Below are positions 5,039 through 11,135 of a DNA stretch of 11,135 nt, piece after piece (position 1 is the first letter of the stretch; every line of letters begins with the position of its first letter). Source of the stretch: Thermoproteota archaeon (lineage in GTDB: Archaea > Korarchaeota > JAOZGF01); the NCBI GenBank assembly GCA_027491845.1, contig JAOZGF010000124.1, forward strand, positions 1-11,135, read 5' to 3'. Under the pieces are notes generated by a model. The model did not search any database and was not told the origin of the DNA. It saw only the letters and a list, made by a program, of their open reading frames with translations. The position numbers and the translations under genes are program-made.

Positions 5039-6392
5039 AAGTCTGGGCTACTTTGGGCTTTAAATAAACGTAAGGAGGGCCCTTTATTGTTGCATCTATT
5101 ATTTCTTTACATTTCGGATATTCAACTGTTTTTTCTTTTCGTTCAACTCTTATATTGCTGTGATCAAGGGAGGATCCCATAATGCCCTTTATAACGTGGT
5201 AGTCTAGCGGTGGATATGTTCTCTGAATCACTGCTTTCTGTATTTCTACATAGTCATGGATGTTTACGTCTTCATCCACGATGATCACTCTCTTAAGGCT
5301 TGGATGAGCGTGAAAAGCCGATATGCCTACAAGGAAGGGTTGATCTTCAAATTCTTTTTTTATCTTGACAACGGCTTCAACCCAGTGGGAGCCTGCAGGT
5401 GACATTACAACCTCCATTACCTCGCAATGCTTTGAAGCAGCCTTATATATGACAGGTTCCCTTGGAATTCCCATAAGCAACTCATGTTCCATGGACGTTG
5501 GGAAGATGTCGTAGTAGATTGCATCTTTTTTTCTGGACACGGAGTAAACCGTGATAACCGGTTGCTTCCTTTCTATGTCTACTCCAATTATTTCCACAAA
5601 GGGTCCTTCTTCAACCTTTTCACCGGGATAAATTTTCCCCTCCAAGACAATTTCAACATTTTTTGGAACGTTCAAATCAACCTCATTGCAACGAGCAACC
5701 TTTAATTCGCCTTTTAGTAGGGAGTTCGCTATAAACATTTCGTCAATGTTTTCCGTTGAAGTAGCTGCAGCAAGAAGAATTACGGGATCAACCCCTATTA
5801 ATACGGCTACGTCCAAAGGCTTTTTTTGTTTTGCTGCTTTAACATAAAACTTGTGTAGGTCTCTTCCCTCTACAACCCTTACAACTAACTTGTTTCTGGA
5901 TATAGGCATCATCCTGTGAATTGACAAATTTTGCCTTCCTGTTTCAGGGTCTCTCGAAACAACGACAGCTGACGTTATATATGGTCCTCTATCCTCTCTG
6001 AAGTGTTTGACAATAGGTAACTCGCTGAACAGGTTCCCGTTTGTTTTTGTAAAACCTAGGTCGAGGGTTTCTTGGTTTGGGATATAGGGTCTCGGGTTAT
6101 TTATGGCATGTAACAACTCCATACCTAGGCTCCTTTCAGTTAATCCCAAGGAGTTTGCAATCCTTTTCCTATCAAAAAAAAGGTTTGACACAAGTTTCAG
6201 GTACGAATCCCTGCTTTTACTTACAATTCTTTCAAAAAAAACAGCTTTCCTCTGCTTAATCACCTTGTACTGATGTACGGGAATGCTTTCAAGATTTACT
6301 GGGCGGCTTACTTTTTCTACAAGCCCCTTCTCCATTAACTTTCTTAAAAAACCCCTAAGGGTCTGAGGTTTAGCTTTCAAACTTTGCACCAA
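5037..6392 (-). CDS. UbiD-family decarboxylase (prenylated-FMN dependent), possible anhydromevalonate-phosphate decarboxylase
   Basis: A 451-residue UbiD-family protein. Relative to fungal Fdc1 (Arg173, Glu277, Glu282; metal ligand Asn168) I see Asn155 and Arg160 in NLSIHRMMPI, and Glu262 and Glu267 in EEGPFVEIIG, with matching spacings. The segment PLDVAVLIGVDPVILLAAAT (192-211) is a family hallmark, as is the later SxxDHSN-like region (SSLDHSN, 407-413). At GRDLHKFYVKA (176-186) the place where relatives often have GRHL carries Asp178. The family makes or breaks alkene carboxylates using prenylated FMN made by UbiX. In many archaea one member decarboxylates trans-anhydromevalonate 5-phosphate in isoprenoid synthesis; that role is inferred. 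The TTG start (or GTG at 6389) has no SD, but the N-terminus fits the family. It is convergent with the HD gene. Confidence 0.85.
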   Translation of the reverse strand: MVQSLKAKPQTLRGFLRKLMEKGLVEKVSRPVNLESIPVHQYKVIKQRKAVFFERIVSKSRDSYLKLVSNLFFDRKRIANSLGLTERSLGMELLHAINNPRPYIPNQETLDLGFTKTNGNLFSELPIVKHFREDRGPYITSAVVVSRDPETGRQNLSIHRMMPISRNKLVVRVVEGRDLHKFYVKAAKQKKPLDVAVLIGVDPVILLAAATSTENIDEMFIANSLLKGELKVARCNEVDLNVPKNVEIVLEGKIYPGEKVEEGPFVEIIGVDIERKQPVITVYSVSRKKDAIYYDIFPTSMEHELLMGIPREPVIYKAASKHCEVMEVVMSPAGSHWVEAVVKIKKEFEDQPFLVGISAFHAHPSLKRVIIVDEDVNIHDYVEIQKAVIQRTYPPLDYHVIKGIMGSSLDHSNIRVERKEKTVEYPKCKEIIDATIKGPPYVYLKPKVAQT

Positions 6393-6408
6393 AAAAATTT
6401 TTTAGGCA
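6391..6408. promoter_or_regulatory. AT-rich symmetric tract in the divergent UbiD/pilin-like promoter region
   Basis: A near-symmetric a7t6 tract sits at the UbiD start and about 50-60 bp upstream of the pilin-like ATG at 6455. It could serve as the TATA element for the plus-strand gene. The whole divergent gap is about 62 bp. Confidence 0.35.
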
Positions 6409-6454
6409 AGATTTTTGCGACGTAAAGCCTATTTTACAGGTAAAGGTGTTTATT

Positions 6455-6715
6455 ATGGAGAGAATTAAAGTAACCATTAAAAATTTCATGGCAAATGAAA
6501 ACGGTATTTCAGAAGTGTTAAGTGAAGCCTTAATACTTGCATCAACCATCGCCCTCTTCACGATAGCAGTAATACAACCTGTCACGAACATTACAACCAA
6601 ACTCTCAGATCTATGGAAAAACCTGCAAGAGGGTGCTTCAGGGGTAGGTGAAACCATTTACAATGGATTGAGTTGGATTGCGGAAAAACTAAAGGAGGCC
6701 TTTTCTTTCTCGTAA
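6455..6715 (+). CDS. Small pilin-like single-span membrane protein
   Basis: 86 residues from the ATG at 6455. A GTG at 6446 is possible, but aaaggtg (6442-6448) looks like the SD for the ATG, 6 nt away. After a short charged N-terminus (MERIKVTIKNFMANENG) comes a hydrophobic stretch ISEVLSEALILASTIALFTI (18-37) whose start resembles archaeal type IV pilin (class III) signal peptides ('G/A-I-S-x-V-...'). There cleavage by a PibD/FlaK-type peptidase would follow Gly17. The rest (about 45-86) looks amphipathic and helical, with two Trp and no Cys. No assembly ATPase or platform gene lies nearby, so a pilus role is inference. A small membrane peptide of another kind, for example toxin-like or an accessory subunit, is possible. 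No specific family recognised. Confidence 0.6.
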   Translation: MERIKVTIKNFMANENGISEVLSEALILASTIALFTIAVIQPVTNITTKLSDLWKNLQEGASGVGETIYNGLSWIAEKLKEAFSFS

Positions 6716-6724
6716 GAAATCATT

Positions 6725-6749
6725 GGTTAACCATTTTTAAACAATGGTT
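6725..6749. repeat. Palindrome ggttaacc plus inverted repeat aaccatt/aatggtt
   Basis: Just after the pilin-like stop: ggttaacc (6725-6732) is a perfect palindrome. It overlaps a 7-bp inverted repeat aaccatt (6729-6735) / aatggtt (6743-6749) with a 7-nt spacer. The two hairpins are mutually exclusive. It could be a transcript end for the pilin-like gene or a protein-binding site. Confidence 0.5.
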
Positions 6750-6823
6750 TTCTAAGGAACTGAAGGACAGCATGCTTTCAGCCATCGATCTTTCAGTTTC
6801 TCAATATTTTCTTCTTTAGAAGC

Positions 6824-6832
6824 TTTATAAAA
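6824..6832 (+). promoter_or_regulatory. TATA box of radB
   Basis: The 9-bp sequence tttataaaa lies 39-47 bp before the GTG at 6871. Initiation about 25 bp downstream falls near 6852-6857, giving a very short leader and placing a 9-bp tandem repeat across the start site. Confidence 0.65.
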
Positions 6833-6836
6833 GCAA

Positions 6837-6863
6837 AATATACTGAATATACTGAACATACTT
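6837..6863 (+). repeat. Three tandem 9-bp repeats at the radB transcription start
   Basis: Two exact copies of aatatactg (6837-6845, 6846-6854) are followed by a degenerate third, aacatactt (6855-6863). They begin 5 bp after the TATA box and span the expected initiation site, a position where a bound repressor would block transcription. Confidence 0.7.
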
Positions 6864-6870
6864 CAATGAA

Positions 6871-7539
6871 GTGCTAAAAAAGTTCAGGATGCTGAAGTTG
6901 TGCAGCGTTCTTGAAAAATTCATTAAAGAGTTTAGGGGTAATCTAGTAGAGGTATGTGGCCCTCCTGGAAGCGGTAAAACTGCTATTTTGCTTTCTTGTG
7001 TTTATTCCTTCCTTAAAAGAAAGGAAAAAATTTTTTATATGGATAGTGACAGAACTTTTTCCCCAGTTAGGCTTATCTCAATGGGTTGCTCCAAGCTAGA
7101 ACTAGAAAACATGATAATCTCAAGGCCAAGAAGCTTTGAAGAACAAAAGAAGATATTGTTTTCTCTAAATCATGTGTTAACGGAAAAATTCAGTTTTTTA
7201 GCCATAGATTCATTCACGTCACTTTATAGGGAAGAAATAGCTAGAGGGAGAAGCATCATAGATTTACAGACAAGCTTAAATGCCCAATTAGCCTTGCTCT
7301 ATAGGTTAACAAAGAAGTTTAACGTTACAACCATAATCACCAACCAAGTTTTCTATGATCCAGAGAAAGGAGAAGATAGGATAGTTGGGGGGAAAATACT
7401 TGAAAACTGGCCTGACTACATAATAAAACTTGAGAGAAGGGGGGAAAAAAGGAAGGCTAAATTGTACAAAGGAAAAAGTGAATCTAAACTAAGCGCCATA
7501 GACCTTTTGATTACTCCCAACAAGATAATAATTCTATGA
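6871..7539 (+). CDS. radB: RadB-type RecA-superfamily ATPase
   Basis: 222 residues, the usual RadB size, with a RecA core and no helix-hairpin-helix domain. Walker A is GPPGSGKT (30-37), Walker B FLAID (109-113), and the ITNQV segment (156-160) carries the sensor Asn-Gln. The block FSPVRLISMG (63-72) and the SFEEQKKI region (88-95) align with euryarchaeal RadB. RadB is a RadA paralog that helps homologous recombination, with weak ATPase and no strong strand exchange. Oddities: the N-terminal LGGG turn is lost, and the strand-3 motif DTEG, which carries the catalytic Glu in RadA, reads DSDR (58-61). The GTG start has no SD but a TATA box at the right distance for a short leader. It precedes the RadA-like gene by 62 bp. 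Confidence 0.8.
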   Translation: MLKKFRMLKLCSVLEKFIKEFRGNLVEVCGPPGSGKTAILLSCVYSFLKRKEKIFYMDSDRTFSPVRLISMGCSKLELENMIISRPRSFEEQKKILFSLNHVLTEKFSFLAIDSFTSLYREEIARGRSIIDLQTSLNAQLALLYRLTKKFNVTTIITNQVFYDPEKGEDRIVGGKILENWPDYIIKLERRGEKRKAKLYKGKSESKLSAIDLLITPNKIIIL

Positions 7540-7541
7540 CA

Positions 7542-7551
7542 CATTATATAA
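7542..7551 (+). promoter_or_regulatory. TATA-like element before the RadA-like gene
   Basis: The sequence cattatataa lies directly after the radB stop codon, 51-60 bp before the ATG at 7602. It would give a leader of roughly 25-30 nt. It suggests the second recombinase gene can be expressed apart from radB. Confidence 0.45.
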
Positions 7552-7601
7552 GTTCTTAATTCTTAAGGTTCTATCATAGTTATTTTTATGTGTGAAAAAC
7601 A

Positions 7602-8360
7602 ATGAATGAGTTTTTTAAGACAGCCTACGATGCCTTAAAGGAATACTCTAGAGTAAGAAGGAAAATTTCAACAGGATCTGCTGAATTGGACAAAATATTG
7701 GGAGGAGGTATTGAGACAGGATCAATAACTGAGATCTACGGTGAGTTTGGCTCAGGAAAGACACAAATTGCCATCCAATTATCCATAAACGTTCAGTTGC
7801 CCGAGAATAAAGGGGGCTTAAACTCTGGATCAATTTACTTGGACACTGAAGGAAGCATAAATCCGTTCAGGTTATTTCAAGTTGCTGAGGCAGTGGGATT
7901 GGATGCGGAGGAAGCTCTTAAAAGGATTTACTTGGAAAGAGTAAATAATGTCCAGGAAATGTTTAAGTCAACTTATAAGGCTGAAAAACTTTTGAAACAG
8001 GGCAAGGTAAAACTCTTGGTGGTTGACTCGCTCATGTATCATTTTAGACTAGAATACAAAGGAAGAGAAAACCTTTTTGAACGCCAGCAAAGGATAAAAG
8101 AGTACCTTAAAATCCTTAGGAATTACGCATCCGCTTATAACGCTGCTATAGTAATCACGAATCATGTTATTGAGAAGCCCGTGACCATACTAGAGAAAAG
8201 CCTTGTTGCAGCAGGGGGACACATAGTTTCACATGTTCCTGCATTGATACTTCAAATCAGAAAAACACATGGAAACAAAAGAATTTTAAAAGTTGTTGAT
8301 AGCTCATACATCCCAGTTAAAGAAGCAATTTTCCAGATTACCGATAAGGGAATAACTTAA
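7602..8360 (+). CDS. RadA-like recombinase core lacking the N-terminal HhH domain
   Basis: 252 residues collinear with the RadA ATPase core (full RadA is about 320-350). It begins MNEFFKTAYDALKEY, so FKTA (5-8), the FxxA polymerisation motif of RadA, is kept while the helix-hairpin-helix DNA-binding domain before it is absent. An in-frame TGA at 7593-7595 rules out an upstream extension. Then: KISTGSAELDKILGGGIE (21-38), Walker A GEFGSGKT (47-54), LDTEG with catalytic Glu83, Walker B LLVVD (138-142), and loop L1 region FRLEYKGRENLFERQQ (148-163). Loop L2 (189-206) has normal length but a different sequence. The canonical Asn-Gln after Walker B is Asn187-His188. The 3' end matches RadA (EAIFQITDKGI). 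It may be a RadA paralog or this lineage's short RadA. The gcvH gene follows closely. Confidence 0.8.
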   Translation: MNEFFKTAYDALKEYSRVRRKISTGSAELDKILGGGIETGSITEIYGEFGSGKTQIAIQLSINVQLPENKGGLNSGSIYLDTEGSINPFRLFQVAEAVGLDAEEALKRIYLERVNNVQEMFKSTYKAEKLLKQGKVKLLVVDSLMYHFRLEYKGRENLFERQQRIKEYLKILRNYASAYNAAIVITNHVIEKPVTILEKSLVAAGGHIVSHVPALILQIRKTHGNKRILKVVDSSYIPVKEAIFQITDKGIT

Positions 8361-8375
8361 CAGTTTAAAACATGT

Positions 8376-8385
8376 GGAGAAGGTG
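8376..8385 (+). promoter_or_regulatory. Ribosome binding site deciding the gcvH start
   Basis: The sequence ggagaaggtg ends 7 nt before TTG 8393. It lies inside the reading frame that would begin at ATG 8372, which itself has no SD. This favours the TTG. Confidence 0.5.
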
Positions 8386-8392
8386 CAGTGAA

Positions 8393-8794
8393 TTGGAATA
8401 TTCCGTTAAAGGAGACCTGTATTACACAAAGGAACATGTTTGGGTGAAAATTGAAAACGGGACGGGGATCATAGGAATCACAGATTTCGCTCAAAAACAG
8501 TTGCATGAAATTACATTTGTAGAATTACCTGAAAAAAACCGCTCAGTTAAGAGAAACGATGAAATAGCAACTGTCAATTCACCTAAAGCATCAGCTCCTA
8601 TTTATTCTCCTTTGACAGGTGAGATCATCGACGTTAACGTGGAGCTGGAGGAAAACCCCTTTCTAATAAACGAGGATCCCTACGGTAAGGGATGGTTAAT
8701 AAAAATCAAGCCAACAAATTTAGGGGAAGAAAAAGGCTTACTTCTCTCAGCTGATCAATACAGGGAACTGCTTGAAAAGGAAGTTGCAGAATAA
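8393..8794 (+). CDS. gcvH: Lipoyl-carrier protein, glycine cleavage system H protein type
   Basis: 133 residues from the SD-supported TTG; starting at ATG 8372 would add MWRRCSE. The fold markers are complete: YYTKEHVWV near the N-terminus, GIIGITDFAQKQLHEITFVE, then the lipoylation hairpin VNSPKASAPIYSPLTGEI. The modified lysine is residue 65 (72 from the ATG). The C-terminal half shows NPFLINEDPYGKGWLIKI and LLSADQYRELL. The usual ESVKA around the lysine is NSPKA here, with Pro before Lys. In the glycine cleavage complex H protein carries the aminomethyl group on lipoyl-lysine between P, T and L proteins, but none of those genes is in the window. A GcvH-like lipoate carrier for another system, such as sulfur-oxidation LbpA, is possible. 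It starts about 30 bp after the RadA-like gene and is probably co-transcribed. Confidence 0.85.
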   Translation: MEYSVKGDLYYTKEHVWVKIENGTGIIGITDFAQKQLHEITFVELPEKNRSVKRNDEIATVNSPKASAPIYSPLTGEIIDVNVELEENPFLINEDPYGKGWLIKIKPTNLGEEKGLLLSADQYRELLEKEVAE

Positions 8795-8821
8795 AGCTAA
8801 ACAAGAGGCTGGCGAGATTTG

Positions 8822-8829
8822 TTAAATAT
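8822..8829 (+). promoter_or_regulatory. TATA box upstream of the methylthiotransferase gene
   Basis: The sequence ttaaatat is close to the archaeal TATA consensus and lies about 60-70 bp before ATG 8891, giving a leader of about 40 nt. A t5 run (8857-8861) falls inside that leader. Confidence 0.5.
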
Positions 8830-8890
8830 CTTTTAATGATGAAAAGGCTGAACGCTCTTTTTCTAACTTTAAGGAAACAGTGAAAAGTGA

Positions 8891-10186
8891 ATGGAAAAAA
8901 ACTTGAAGGTTTACGTTAAGACATTCGGTTGCTCCCTGAATCAAGCAGACGGAGAAATAATAAAGGGTTACATGGAGAACGCAGGCTTCAAATTAACGCG
9001 TGATTACAAGGAAGCAGGTCTCGTCATTTATAACACCTGCGGGGTTAAGCAGTCTACTGAAGATAAAATAATTTTCTTATTGAAAAAAGTAAGAGGAAAA
9101 AAGTTAATCGTTACAGGGTGCTTACCTCTCATAAATCTTTCTAGAATAAGGAGAGAAGTACCCTATGACGCTTTGGTTGGACCCTCTCCAGGAGAAGTCA
9201 TAGTTGATGTGGCTAAAAAGGTTCTAGAAAACAAAGGGGGGAAGGTTGAATTATTAAGAACAGATTTTTTCCCTAATTGCCTTTCCCCTAGAAAAAGAAA
9301 AAACCCCCTAATAGAAATCATACCCATTTGTTTAGGATGCACTGGAAAATGTAGTTACTGTGCAGTTAAGCTTGCACGTGGAAAACTTAGAAGTTATTAC
9401 CCAGAAACCATATTAGAAAAAGTTAAAGCCTCATTAAAGGACGGCTGCCGCGAACTCTGGTTTACTGCGCAGGATGTTGCGTCATACGGAAGAGATATTG
9501 GTTTTGATCTACCTTATCTCTTAAAAAAGGCTACAAGCCTAAAGGGTAAATTTAGGATCAGAATAGGAATGATGAACCCTGGAAACCTTAAAGACATTTT
9601 AAATGAACTCATTCGTACTTATGAATCGGAAAAAATATATAAATTCGTTCATCTTCCTGTGCAGTCAGGTTCAGATAACGTGTTAAAAGACATGAAAAGG
9701 AACTATACAAAAAAAGACTTTATCAGAGTTATAGATTCCTTGAAAGCTTCTTTTCCGGAAGTCTCAATAACAACTGATGTCATCGTGGGCTTCCCAACTG
9801 AGGATGAAAATGACTTTGAAGAAACGATACAATTAATTGAAAAGGTTAAGCCGGATAAAGTAAATATTTCAAAATTTTCACCAAAAAAAGGTACAGAGGC
9901 TAGTAAACTGAAAAAGTTGCCTACGCACATCTTAAAAAAGAGATCGAAAACTTTAGCTGAAATTTGCCGTGAAATATCCCTTGAGAAAAATTTAACAATG
10001 ATAGGTAAGGTCTATGAAACCCTTATAACTTCAAGAAATCTTGGCGAAGATACCTTAAAGGGAAGGACGCCTAGCTATAAACCAGTGACAATTGAAAGCG
10101 AAAACACTTCTCTACTAGGAAAATTTGTTAAGGTTAGAATTGTTGATGCAACATACAGTCACTTAATAGGTTGCTTAGAGGAGTGA
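8891..10186 (+). CDS. tRNA N6-threonylcarbamoyladenosine(37) methylthiotransferase, archaeal/CDKAL1 type (e-MtaB)
   Basis: 431 residues with the full MiaB-family layout. The N-terminal UPF0004 domain has Cys14 (TFGCSLNQAD), Cys50 (NTCGVK) and Cys77 (TGCLP), which bind the auxiliary 4Fe-4S cluster. The radical SAM domain has CxxxCxxC at Cys150, Cys154 and Cys157 (CTGKCSYC), then the typical FTAQDVASYG, HLPVQSGSDNVLKDMKRNYT and SITTDVIVGFPTEDENDF blocks. A C-terminal TRAM-like RNA-binding domain spans about 368-431. The enzyme converts t6A37 to ms2t6A37 in tRNAs that read ANN codons. The NQAD start and CLGC spacing point to the archaeal/eukaryotic CDKAL1 branch rather than bacterial MiaB or RimO. 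ATG follows agtga, a weak SD. Nothing is missing. Confidence 0.92.
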   Translation: MEKNLKVYVKTFGCSLNQADGEIIKGYMENAGFKLTRDYKEAGLVIYNTCGVKQSTEDKIIFLLKKVRGKKLIVTGCLPLINLSRIRREVPYDALVGPSPGEVIVDVAKKVLENKGGKVELLRTDFFPNCLSPRKRKNPLIEIIPICLGCTGKCSYCAVKLARGKLRSYYPETILEKVKASLKDGCRELWFTAQDVASYGRDIGFDLPYLLKKATSLKGKFRIRIGMMNPGNLKDILNELIRTYESEKIYKFVHLPVQSGSDNVLKDMKRNYTKKDFIRVIDSLKASFPEVSITTDVIVGFPTEDENDFEETIQLIEKVKPDKVNISKFSPKKGTEASKLKKLPTHILKKRSKTLAEICREISLEKNLTMIGKVYETLITSRNLGEDTLKGRTPSYKPVTIESENTSLLGKFVKVRIVDATYSHLIGCLEE

Positions 10187-10335
10187 AAAGAGTGTAAATT
10201 TCTCGTCAATCTTTCAAAGGGATTCTAATTATTTGCATAGCAGGTTTTCTTCCGTATTTCAGCTGTATTCATTAAATTTTTATTATCGGTTTTGGATGGC
10301 TAGAAAAACAAAGTCTTTTGAGATGATGAAGAAAA
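10187..10335 (+). promoter_or_regulatory. Intergenic ftsZ promoter region with probable TATA box (about 10271-10282)
   Basis: 149 bp without a gene. The sequence ttaaatttttat near 10271-10282 is a TATA candidate about 55-65 bp before the ftsZ ATG, giving a leader near 30-35 nt. The leader contains gatgatga (10322-10329), a modest SD. No other structure stands out. Confidence 0.4.
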
Positions 10336-11135
10336 ATGTATTACGATAAGCAATTTATGAAAACAGGGAATATAGACATACCCATAGCCCGCCATTATTC
10401 CGATGGCGAAGTTAAATCAGCTAAGATTGTGGTTATTGGAGTAGGCGGAGCTGGTAATAATGCAGTCACTAATGTAATGAAAATGGGGATCTCAGGAGCT
10501 GAATGCATTGCTGCAAATACAGACAAGGACCAGTTAGATCTATCAATAGCACATAAAAAAATATTGCTTGGTGCAAAATTAACTAGAGGACAGGGTGCAG
10601 GCGGATACCCTGAAATCGGAAGCTTAGCTGCAGAGGAATCAAGGGACAAGATAGCTAGTGTGCTTAGGGGGGCTGATCTTGTTTTTATAACTGCAGGCAT
10701 GGGAGGTGGAACCGGGACAGGGGCTTCACCCATTGTTGCTGAAATAGCTAAGCAGCAAAACGCCATCGTTGTGGGAGTTGTAACTATGCCTTTCAAAATG
10801 GAAGGAGCAAGAGTTGAAGTAGCTAAAAAGGGACTATATGAATTAAGAAAGTTCGCTGACACTGTCGTGGTAATAGATAACAACAAATTACTTGACCTAT
10901 CGCCTGAACTGCCATTTCAAGATTCCTTCGCTATCGCTGACAGCGTCCTCTCAAAAATGATTAAGGGGGTTACAGAGATCATAAAGGTTCCAAGCATGAT
11001 TAACTTGGACTTCGCCGACGTTAAGGCTGTCATGAGCAGGGGTGGTGTTGCTTTGATAGGTGTAGGGGAGTCGAACTCTGAAAACAGAGTGGAGGACGCT
11101 GTAAAAAAAGCCTTAAACGACCCTTTACTTGATGT
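10336..11135 (+). CDS. ftsZ: Cell division GTPase FtsZ (3' truncated by window end)
   Basis: 266 codons are visible of a protein that usually has about 350-400. GTP-binding motifs are GVGGAGNNAV (35-44), AANTD (59-63), the tubulin/FtsZ signature GGGTGTG (123-129), and the T5/T6 region TMPFKMEGARVEVA (150-163). The catalytic T7 loop NLDFADV (223-229) supplies Asp225 and Asp228 to the neighbouring subunit. The MSRGGVALIGVGE block that follows is typical. FtsZ polymerises into the division ring with GTP at mid-cell. A ~25-residue N-terminal extension precedes the GTPase core, as in other archaeal FtsZ. Whether it is FtsZ1 or FtsZ2 is not decided from this part. In many archaea secE and spt5 follow ftsZ, which would lie beyond the window. 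The ATG is preceded by gatgatga. Confidence 0.96.
   Translation, partial: MYYDKQFMKTGNIDIPIARHYSDGEVKSAKIVVIGVGGAGNNAVTNVMKMGISGAECIAANTDKDQLDLSIAHKKILLGAKLTRGQGAGGYPEIGSLAAEESRDKIASVLRGADLVFITAGMGGGTGTGASPIVAEIAKQQNAIVVGVVTMPFKMEGARVEVAKKGLYELRKFADTVVVIDNNKLLDLSPELPFQDSFAIADSVLSKMIKGVTEIIKVPSMINLDFADVKAVMSRGGVALIGVGESNSENRVEDAVKKALNDPLLD

Noticed and set aside
6370..6657. 95-codon minus-strand frame
   Set aside because: Antisense to the pilin-like gene and overlapping the UbiD start; the plus-strand gene has a proper SD and a coherent membrane segment.
7540..7601. Missing HhH domain of RadA encoded just upstream
   Set aside because: The 62-bp gap has in-frame stops and follows directly on radB; there is no room for a 60-residue domain.
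10395..10886. 163-codon open frame on the minus strand
   Set aside because: It lies entirely antisense to ftsZ, whose plus-strand frame shows every GTPase motif; the antisense product is low-complexity and has no recognisable domain.
1..11135. CRISPR array, insertion sequence, integrase attachment site
   Set aside because: No regularly spaced repeats, transposase or integrase frames, and no duplicated tRNA 3' end were seen.

Overview
The window looks like a stretch of an archaeal chromosome. The signs are RadB and RadA-type recombinases, a CDKAL1-type tRNA methylthiotransferase, FtsZ, a UPF0147 protein, a UbiD-family decarboxylase, TATA-box promoters, and a tRNA-Leu with a bulge-helix-loop intron. 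FtsZ plus RadB argues against the classic Crenarchaeota (Sulfolobales, Desulfurococcales). A Bathyarchaeia-like or other deep Thermoproteota lineage, or a euryarchaeon, is my inference. DNA is AT-rich, and TTG is a frequent start codon, usually with a Shine-Dalgarno (SD) motif. I see no insertion sequence, CRISPR array, prophage or integrase.

Left part (1-2512): the 3' end of a UPF0147 gene whose stop codon directly abuts an intron-bearing tRNA-Leu(UAG); a 489-bp stretch without a convincing gene but with a perfect 10-bp inverted repeat; then a divergent pair, a site-2-protease-type membrane protease (minus) and a RimI/Ard1-type N-acetyltransferase (plus); then a minus-strand tRNA, probably Leu(CAG), with an unusual variable region.

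Middle (2600-6392): a tight three-gene operon of an Xre-type regulator (COG1709-like), a small PRC-barrel-like protein, and a SAMHD1/COG1078-type HD phosphohydrolase. It ends in an 8-bp hairpin plus T6 and converges on a UbiD-family decarboxylase. That enzyme may be the anhydromevalonate-phosphate decarboxylase of the archaeal mevalonate pathway.

Right part (6393-11135): a small pilin-like membrane protein; a RadB with an altered active-site motif (DSDR instead of DTEG); a RadA-like recombinase core without the N-terminal helix-hairpin-helix domain but with the FxxA polymerisation motif; a lipoyl-carrier H protein; the tRNA t6A37 methylthiotransferase; and the first 266 codons of ftsZ, cut by the window end.

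Most genes are informational or housekeeping. The least explained parts are the regulator/PRC-like/HD operon, the radB/short-radA tandem, the pilin-like peptide and the 194-682 gap.
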